A model generated the notes under the pieces. The model was not told the origin of the DNA and searched no databases. It saw only the letters and a program-made list of their open reading frames with translations. A stretch of DNA of 64,000 nucleotides. Origin: Nostoc carneum NIES-2107. Lineage in GTDB: Bacteria > Cyanobacteriota > Cyanobacteriia > Cyanobacteriales > Nostocaceae. The stretch covers positions 124,001 through 188,000 of the forward strand of contig AP018182.1 of assembly GCA_002368155.1 (NCBI GenBank). Direction: 5' to 3'. Positions 26,680 to 35,300 of this stretch are shown here, piece by piece (the first letter of the stretch is position 1; each line of letters starts with the position of its first letter). The position numbers were made by a program, and so were the translations under genes.

Positions 26680-27300
26680 ATGACCAATATTGCAAAAGTT
26701 GTTGAAAAAGTAATTGCAGAATATTCTGAAGAAAAGAAAGCAGAGGTCACTGATTGGATACTTAAATTGGGTGTTCGACCTGATGACCCCTTGTTTAACC
26801 TATACGCGGAACTAGGTACAACCCAATTTGCGTTGCAGCAGCTACCCGGTAGGCTTGACTCGCTTGTGGTGGGTTGGACTGACATGGTGGACGATAAGCT
26901 TAATAGTGCTTCTAAGGTGGCAATACAGCAACAAAAAAGTGCGATCGCCCAAGCCGCTAAGGATTTAATTAATATGACTAAGCAAGCTGGCGGGGCGTTG
27001 CCTCTGTTGGGTGTAAGTAATTGGCGATTGGCACAAGTAGCGGGAGTGTTGGGTTTTGTACTGGCTTTGGGATCTGTAATTGGTGTTTTTACATACAAAA
27101 CTATTGCTGGAAGTGTAACTTTTCAACAGGCGGCTTCTGGAACTGCTATTTTACAACCCGAAGATAAAAAGCTTCTGGATTGGGCTAAATCCAATGAAGG
27201 TAAGGTAGCACGTAGTATTTATGTTAGAAACGCTGCCATTATCAAAACTTGCCGCCAGCAGAAGAAGTATTCAGGCGGCTGCATAATTGCAGTTGATTAA
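26680..27300 (+). CDS. DUF6753-like plasmid protein with C-proximal membrane helix
   Basis: 206 residues, ATG 26680. The N-terminal 60 residues (VEKVIAEYSEEKKAEVTDWI, then LGVRPDDPLFNLYAELGTTQ) match what I recall of DUF6753, a family seen on cyanobacterial plasmids close to ParA genes. One membrane helix lies near residues 125-145 (QVAGVLGFVLALGSVIGVF), and a short C-terminal domain follows with two Cys. It could tether the ParA-like machinery to the membrane; that is inference. Confidence 0.58.
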   Translation: MTNIAKVVEKVIAEYSEEKKAEVTDWILKLGVRPDDPLFNLYAELGTTQFALQQLPGRLDSLVVGWTDMVDDKLNSASKVAIQQQKSAIAQAAKDLINMTKQAGGALPLLGVSNWRLAQVAGVLGFVLALGSVIGVFTYKTIAGSVTFQQAASGTAILQPEDKKLLDWAKSNEGKVARSIYVRNAAIIKTCRQQKKYSGGCIIAVD

Positions 27301-27304
27301 TTTT

Positions 27305-28093
27305 CTAGGCAACCCAGCCTTTGTATCCCTTATTACTTGTTTTAACTGTATCTTTTTGACTATTTTGGTTGGTTTTGACTCTTGTGTGGGTTGCTTGAGT
27401 AACTTCTTCTTCGATTTTCATGTCTGCAAAGCTGAGGATTCCCAGGCGGATAGCTTCACGGATAGCGTTTAATCTATCTTTGACTCCTAACTTGATAAAT
27501 GAATTATGTAAATATGACCTGACTGTACCTTCGGAAACATACATGACATTAGCAATTTCATTATTTTTCATGCCACCAGCCGCTAATTTGAGAACTGTAA
27601 TTTCTTTATTAGAGAAATCACTTAACAAATCTAGTGAATTTTTATCGGCTGTGTCATTTGACCTAAGATTATCAATCAAAATACGATTAATAGTTGGGTC
27701 AATCCATGATTCATTATTGTATGCAGCCATTACTGCTTCAATGAATCTTTCTCCTACTTCTTCTCTGGCATTATTTTTACAGTAGTAGCAGTCTGCGCCA
27801 TTACTAATTGCTGCGTTAATGGTATCTCGACTGCTATTTGCAGTCATAACTACTATTTTAATTGACGTGTGTTTGCATTTAATTAAACTTATGACCTCAG
27901 TGCCATTGATATCAGGTAAATCAATATTTATCACCACGATATCTGGCTTTTGTTGGTCAACAGTTTCTATTCCTTCCTTTCCGGTTTTAGCAAGGCCACA
28001 TACCTGGATTTTACCAGTTTCAGATAATATTGTCGCCGCACCAAACCTAGATATGTTCTCATTTTCAATGATGACAACATTAATAGGTTTCAT
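27305..28093 (-). CDS. NarL-type response regulator lacking the phospho-acceptor Asp
   Basis: 262 residues, ATG 28093. The receiver domain (1-125) is followed by a LuxR-type HTH (LAAGGMKNNEIANVMYVSEG, then TVRSYLHNSFIKLGVKDR) and a polar 45-residue tail. In the strand that normally reads hh-D-h, the sequence is PDIVVINIDLPD, so Asn56 stands where the phosphorylated Asp is expected. The acidic pocket (usually DD) is EN at 10-11. The Thr (VMTAN) and Lys (YYCKN) remain. It is therefore probably an atypical, phosphorylation-independent regulator. No kinase gene nearby. It converges on the DUF6753-like gene with four bases between stops. Confidence 0.8.
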   Translation of the reverse strand: MKPINVVIIENENISRFGAATILSETGKIQVCGLAKTGKEGIETVDQQKPDIVVINIDLPDINGTEVISLIKCKHTSIKIVVMTANSSRDTINAAISNGADCYYCKNNAREEVGERFIEAVMAAYNNESWIDPTINRILIDNLRSNDTADKNSLDLLSDFSNKEITVLKLAAGGMKNNEIANVMYVSEGTVRSYLHNSFIKLGVKDRLNAIREAIRLGILSFADMKIEEEVTQATHTRVKTNQNSQKDTVKTSNKGYKGWVA

Positions 28094-28349
28094 ATTACAT
28101 ACTGTTTGGTTTAGTATTGTCCCTGATAGTAATACTTATAGCACGTACTTTTTAGTGTTTCTTAATCTTTACAGTTACTATAAATTAATCAGCTTATTTA
28201 AAAACTTTATTACCATTTTTTAAAAATTTATAAAGTGATAGGATGGTTTGTGTAGTTTTCATTAAGCAATCTATTTACTAGGCAACTTTATTGATCGGTT
28301 TTAGTTTTAATAGTATTTATCAAGTTTAGGGAGTAATAAACGATTTTTT

Positions 28350-28595
28350 ATGAATATCAATAAACTTTTAGTATGGATAGAAAATATTGTTGTTTGGTCT
28401 TTAATAACAATGCTATGTTTGGTCGGGTTAGGTAGATTACCTATTAACCCAACGAGTTTGTTTGACTTTACTGCGTCTTTTTACTATTTTTCTGTTGCGG
28501 TTATTATTTGCCCCAAAACTCCCTTGAGTTTTAATAACAAGCTAGTTTTGGGGTTTATAGCTTTTTCGTATGGTGTGTGCTTTGGGTTGATTTAA
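28350..28595 (+). CDS. Small membrane protein, unknown
   Basis: 81 residues, ATG 28350. Two to three hydrophobic segments (VVWSLITMLCLVGLG, FYYFSVAVIIC, KLVLGFIAFSYGVCFGLI). It ends one base before the convergent stop of the next gene. No family recognised. The 256-base spacer on its left (28094-28349) is AT-rich and should carry promoters for it and the response regulator. Confidence 0.5.
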   Translation: MNINKLLVWIENIVVWSLITMLCLVGLGRLPINPTSLFDFTASFYYFSVAVIICPKTPLSFNNKLVLGFIAFSYGVCFGLI

Positions 28596-28596
28596 T

Positions 28597-29367
28597 TTAA
28601 TCTATCTCTTGAACAGCATCCTGGTTTTTGAATTGTTGTTGGTTCTGTTCGCGGCGTGCTTGTTGCTCATCGAACAGAGCCTTAAACCGTTCAAATTCAT
28701 TATGGGTAAGGTTATTGATGATGATAGAGTAATTCTCTGAGCTATTATTACGAGATGCTAGGAGTGCTTCTTGGCTTGCTTCTGAATCAGGCGAATTTCT
28801 ATCAAGGCTAAGAGTTTGTGAATCTTCTTCTAATTTTAGGCTTGCAGTATATGCCTCGCCTTTACAAAGGATACTTTGTGTCTCTTTGTCTGGTTTTCCA
28901 AATAGATTTAAGCGGTCTAAAATTACAGGTATAACAAATTGTTGAATTTGAAAATTAGCGATAATAGATTGTACTTTATCGTGTTGACTATCTTCTACTA
29001 AGTTGCCATTATTGTCGTCATTTTTATTTGTAAAGTTTTTTAGAACGTCTGGTTCAATTGTATTGTCTTTAGACTGGTTTACTTCAGGTTGTAAAGATGA
29101 CTCTGGACTAGCTGGATTAATAAAATTGACAGTTTCAATTTCTGTCGAATTTACTTTTACTTCCTCTTGTGCTATTTCACTGATTCTATTCATTTCTGAA
29201 TTTAACTTTAACACAGCCTCTTGTCGTTCCTCAGCAGTTGGAGGATTTTTTGCATATTCTTCAAATTTCTCATCAGGTATATTAAGCTGTGCGATTAATT
29301 CTCTGAGGAGACAAGCTTGCATTGCTGGCGTTAAACCTTCTACTGGAAACTCGATTAGTTCTTTCAT
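28597..29367 (-). CDS. Partner protein of the giant RNAP-like protein, unknown
   Basis: 256 residues, ATG 29367 after AGGTAA, only seven bases downstream of the giant gene's stop, so translated from the same message. The N-terminal 60 residues are helical (LTPAMQACLLRELIAQLNIP, then AEERQEAVLKLNSEMNRIS). The middle is Asn/Ser/Glu-rich and disordered-looking. The C-terminus is a charged Gln-rich helix (FERFKALFDEQQARREQNQQ). No family recognised. Its fixed position suggests a subunit or adaptor. Confidence 0.65.
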   Translation of the reverse strand: MKELIEFPVEGLTPAMQACLLRELIAQLNIPDEKFEEYAKNPPTAEERQEAVLKLNSEMNRISEIAQEEVKVNSTEIETVNFINPASPESSLQPEVNQSKDNTIEPDVLKNFTNKNDDNNGNLVEDSQHDKVQSIIANFQIQQFVIPVILDRLNLFGKPDKETQSILCKGEAYTASLKLEEDSQTLSLDRNSPDSEASQEALLASRNNSSENYSIIINNLTHNEFERFKALFDEQQARREQNQQQFKNQDAVQEID

Positions 29368-29374
29368 AGTAAAA

Positions 29375-32300
29375 TTACCTTTCTACTAAATCTTTTTTGA
29401 CATCTTTGAGTGCATTATTGATGCGATCGCTCATAACTTGAAAATCTTGTAATGTTTCATCACTAATATTACTTACTTGAGTTTTTCCTTGTTTGACATA
29501 TAACAAGATATTATCTTTTTTATCCTTAACTAAATAAGTTTGGTTTTGAGTTTGAGTAGCAATCTGATATTTTTCTGTTTGGACTGTCATAATGCCATTA
29601 ATATCTTCTTGTCCAATCGTCTTAACTACACGTTGAGCAAGACTGGTCATCTCATTAACTTTTTCTAAATCTTTAATGTCTTGTTCCATTGCCTTAAAAG
29701 CATTCTCAAGACTAATATTTTCTTGAATGTATAAATTAGTTATCTCCTGAATTCTATTGAGATATGTGTCTGATTTACCGAGTTTTTCAGCCGCCATATA
29801 CCAGTCTTGGAGATTTTGCACTGTATTAGCTTTCATCCGCTCGATAATACTATCCATCGCTCCAACCTGCTGCATTTTGGGTTGAGCAGGTGATGCGAGT
29901 GCTTGGTGAATATTTGGTTGTTGGCTTTGTTGTGATGAAAAAATGTTCTTGTCTTTAGCAATTAATGAGTTATCTGATACTTGTGTATTGGTAGAAATAA
30001 TATCGCTACTAACTTTGGTGTTTTCTACAGGATTAAATACTGCATATCCTTGGGAAGTTTGTTCTACTTTGTACCCTTTTTCTTGAAGATAATTTTGAAC
30101 TAATTGGTCAGTTCCTTGTGCATTTCCGACTAGAAAAGAGCTTTTCACTGCTATTGCCTTATCAAGTAAGGGTTTATAGTGATTTTCAAATGTTTGGGCA
30201 ATTTGCTCGCTTGTTACTCCACGCCACGGGCCAGATCCGGACACCATAATCATGTCTTCTTTTGAGTAATTTCCTGTGTTGGTGCGTTCCCCCCATGCTT
30301 GCTCGTAATTTCGTGTGCTTGAAGGTGTACCGGGGGGTGCAGCTGATTTACCGATAAACTGGGTAGCTATTTGGGCCATCGCAATGTCTTTTTTCATGTG
30401 TTCAGCGACGGCGGCGTTTATAGGTTCGAGTTGGGAGACTGGATTTGTGGGCCACAGAGCAGTCTGTTGAGACTTGTCCTGCTGGGTTTGTACTGTAGTT
30501 TGTTGTGATTTTGCAATTACATATATATACGCTTCGCTAAGGGCTTGAATAAATGCCGATTCTTTACCCTTACCCTGCCACTGTTGATCCTGGGCATTAG
30601 TAATGCTTGTACAGTTCTCTAACCAATTGACTCCCCCTCGTTTGGCGATCGCTTCAGTTAGCCGGGGATGTTGTTCAAGTTTAGCCTGAAGCACTTCTAC
30701 CATTAGCTGGTATTTATCAACTGATGGATACAACTGCTTTTGATGATTAAATGCGTGTTCGGCGGATGCGTATGCTACCCCTTGAGGTTTTTGGACATGG
30801 GTTTCTACTCCATACTGCCCGGCGGGGGCTTCTGGATTATTTTTGACTGAAACTTGGTAATCGTTTTGCAGCTTGCCTTGTTCTTTGGCGAGTGCAGTGG
30901 CAAGGCTGAGTGCTACTCCCAGCCCATCTTTAGAGTCTGGGCTGATATTTACTGGAGTTGCAGCTTGTTTTTCGATGGTTAGGAACGGAACAATTTTGCC
31001 ATTGACATAATCTCCTAGTGGCTCCATGAATAAGCCATATACCTGACTCTTACTCGCTTGAGTTTGGGTAAGTTCTTTTGGTGAATGCTTCTCCCATCTC
31101 GCCCAGGCTTGCTGGTAACTTGGGTCTTGAATCATTTGGGTGGTAATTTTGTATTGTTTACCTGCCCGAAAAGCAACTTGCTCGCCGTTTTTACCAAGGG
31201 CGATCGCAATATCTCCCTCATTGATACCATAAGTTTTTTGGTAGTCTACACCTCTGGTAGTGTGTATCCTACCGTGTCCGCGCATAGCATCAATGGTTGT
31301 ATCAACTGGTAGTGCGGCAGCTTCGCCGTGCAGATGCAGCGAATAAACCATTGGTACTGGTTTGCCAGATATAGTCGCGTTGTCTGGAATCTGAGAATTA
31401 GCAGCGCGTGCCGCAGTAGAGTTCCCGATGGCGATAATTTCTTCGACAGTTGGTTGGTTTGAAGGGTGTGAGGGTATGTTTTGGGTGAATTCTCTGAGGC
31501 TGGTATAACTGCGCTCTACTTTAATTTCTCCCCCTGGTGTCCACTCGTTAGCTTTGATGGTGAGGTCGTTGTTGCTTTGGACTACCGCACGCGGAGGTTG
31601 GTTTGAGGTGAGGAAGTTTTCAAATTTTTGGCGAACGCTGTTTTCTCTGCCCAGGTCATTTTTAATTGACCAGATGTTGATAGACCATCTGCCAGCCTCA
31701 GTATTCAGTGCGGCGTGTTCGTTCTTGCAGTTGAAGCGGGTTACTGTACCCGACTCAAGTTTAAACTCTTGGTATGGTGCGTCCTGATTCTCTTCCCTAG
31801 TCCATGCCATTCGTTCCTTAGCAGCACGATAGCCCCAGTCAGAATTTCCGATATTAATGCTGCGGGCTTCCGTCGCGGCGTAGGAGTCATCGCGGTGGTA
31901 GTTAATCCCAGCACCAGGGTTCTCAGAATAAGTTACCAGCACAATATCAGCGTCAGGATATACTTGTTTGACAAGTTCCATCAAAGAGTCGTCCTGTACC
32001 CCTGGCTTGAAGTCTTTATCCTTCAAATCCCATTTTGCACCGATCCAGGCGACTTGTCTCAGTAATGCGTAGTTGGATTTGTCATTTTCAAGTATAGGTT
32101 TGAGGTGGGTTTCAAGATACGATCGCAATTGTTCTACTTTTTCCTCGCTTACCTTACCCAATATTTCGATAGCTTTAGTTGGATCGGCTTGACGCGAGTT
32201 GGGTAGTAATATTGGTTGATTCTTAGCTTCTAATTTTGTATTATTTACTACTTGTATCTCACCCGTGTTTTGATAGACTTGTGAAATTCCTGCAACTGTG

Positions 32301-35300
32301 GCATTAGTATTTAATTGAATATTAGTTATATTCTTTTCTGGTAAAGCTTTAGCAGGAACAATTGGTACTGGAGAATCTTCTTGATTGAGTTCTCTTGGAC
32401 GGTTAGGAAGTGCTTTTAGAGCTTTTTGGTAATCACTATTTTCTGGAATTTGGTTTAATTGTAAACCGCTACCTTCAGTTGCAATTTTTTGATTTAACTC
32501 TGCACTAAACTGTTCGTAGCGGTCAAAACCATCAACTTCACCAATATTAATAGCTTCTCCAAGTAAACTATTAAATTCTTTCTTTATTTCCTCACTAATT
32601 TCATTTTTATTAAAAATAAATGTAGCAGTGTTACTCTCAATAAAATAGTCGTTTTCAGTAGACTTTGATTCTAACCAAGTGGCTACAGCGATCGCGTCTT
32701 GTGCGGGAACTACTAATCCAAAAGCTTCTTTAGTTTCTAAGAGCGAACCATCCGAGGAAGTATATTGTTGATTTGGATTATAAAAATATACAGTTTGTTG
32801 AGGAATGATTGGAGTGGGTTGTGATGGTGTATCTGCACTTTTGATATGACCACCAGCACGGTTAATAAAGGTTTGTCTTAATTCGCTGCTGATAGTAGTT
32901 TCATCAAGTATGAATACAGTCATTCCTTTTTTGGCTTCTAACCTAGCTTGTGATACAGGAAGCTGTTCGTATGATACTCCTACTTTTTCGAGATACTTTT
33001 TGGTTTTTTCAGTTAGATTTTCATCAACTGCTAATCCTAAAAGCCCTACTAATTTTTGTTCTTTATCTTGGAACATTATTGTAGGGCGTTCGTTTATTTT
33101 ACCGAGTATTTGATTGCGTTTTTCTTGCTGCTCGGTTATGACAGGCTTTTCATTACTTATAAGCTGACTGCGTTTAACCCATTTGTCAGGATATTGTACT
33201 GTTTCTGGATTAATAATTATTTTACAGGTACTTTCATTACTGGTAATCTGTGCAGGGATAGTGGTTCGTTGTTGGTTTGGGCGAATAATACCCGTATCAA
33301 TTAATTTTTGTACAGTGCTAGTTTCTTTCCTTTGCCACTGTTTTTGTATATTTCCTTTATTTAAATCAGCTTCGAGACGTTCATTATGCTGACCAATAAT
33401 ACCGAGTGATTGGTCGCCAATTTTAGCAATATAAACGTGCTTTTTGTCAAATGCCCTAACTAAAGTTTCTTGAAATGCTTGGTTGTTAATCTCCTGTTTT
33501 TTGTACTTTGGATTCGTAATATTAATTCGTAACAGATTGTTCTGAGATGTTTCTGCTATAACATAGGCATTTTGTCCAGTGATAATAGTTTGAATTTTAA
33601 GATGTAACTTTTGCCCATTCCCAGGCTTTTCTGCTAGCCAGCCTTGGGCAATACCTTCTTTGATTGATTCTTTATCAATATTGCCTAGTTTTTCAGGTTT
33701 GTTACCATTTTGAAGATAAATAGTATAGTCTTCCCGGATCAGGTCAACCTTTTCGATTGTTAACATTACACGTTCATTATTAAACCTTTGAGAATTCCCA
33801 AACTTATTAACTTCGCCTACTTTGAAAGTTAGTTCTGGTAGTCCGGGTACTTTGGTTGTAACAGAGGTGGTATATACTTCACCTCTTTCAACACTGCCAA
33901 TAGCAATAGTACCAATTGGTAGCCGGGCGTTACTTTGTTCAATATTTCCAAATGTTTCGTAATTACCCTCTTGATTCTGGATTTCAATTACACTTTTTCC
34001 ATCTTCAGCTAGATTAAATTGAATACTCTGAGGTTGCTTTTCATTAAAAAACTCACTATTCCGGTCAAATCCAGTGATACTAAACTCGGTAAACTTGAGT
34101 GTATCTAACTGACTGATAATCTCTTGAGGAAAGGCAGCAAAGGCGAAATTAGAAACTTTATTTTGGCGATCGCTACTTTTATCATTACTATTCTCACGAG
34201 TAGTTGATACCGCCCAGGTGGCAGCTGCCATTGCTAGCTTTTGGTCTTCTGGAATCGAATTAGAAAATTCCTCTGCTATCTGGTAAGCTTTTTGGTAAAG
34301 AAGTTTAATTTGACCTTCGCTTAGTTCAGGTTGGAATGATATCTTGTTAGATTTTAATTCTTGTCCAACTGTAATTCCTATCTCTTCAAGTTTATTTTCT
34401 TGCTCCCTCGCTAGGGTTCCTAATTTTTTAAACTTGGGTTTACCATTCTCAGTTTCATCGTTAATTTGAGCATAAACTAAATATTTATGCGGACGGTTAT
34501 TGTTGCGCTTATCTTCGGGGATTTCTGTGAATTTTATTGTAATTGTATTAGCTTTCCAGATAAATTCATTATCATACTGTAGAAGATTAATTATACTTAC
34601 TTGATTACCATTAGCAAGGGTAATATTTGCAGACGGCCCTTTTTCAGTTTCTTTTTGTTTAGATAGCTCACTTGCTCGGTTGAATGATTTGTCGAATTCT
34701 TTTTTGATGAGGGTAGCTCTTAATCGCTGTTCGTGAGAAAATTCAACCCCTTTAAATAAAGCTTGAAATTGAACGATTTCACGCGATTCGAGGCGAGCTT
34801 TTTCAAAATACTGGTTGGTTTGAGCAATTAGTAACTCAACAGGTGAGTATCCCGTCGGTTGAATTGTGTTGTCAATATAGACATCTTTTTTCTTATCCTT
34901 AATATAGTTGACTTCACGGTGAAGAATCCGACTGTTGTTGCGAATAATTTCAATTTCAGGTTTTTTGGCACTCTTGAAAAGGTCAACTGCAATTTGATTT
35001 TGAAATGCTGCCTCGGCAATCATTTCACGGTACATTTGGGTATTAATATTCATCGCCACTAGTGTATTGGCGGGTTCTTGCCGAACAGTTTTGATGAACT
35101 CTTCCATGTAACTGCGATACTTGCTTGGAATCTCCTTCCCTTCAATACCCTTGGATTTTGCCCAGGCTTCTGTTTTGAATAAATCTTCGTAGTGTTTGGC
35201 TACCTGCTGCACGTACTCAATTGAGTCTTTCTCGCTACTAAAGTTTTTTAGAATCGTAATTTCTGACTCTAACGCCTCAATTGCGGTAAGGTGATTGTTG

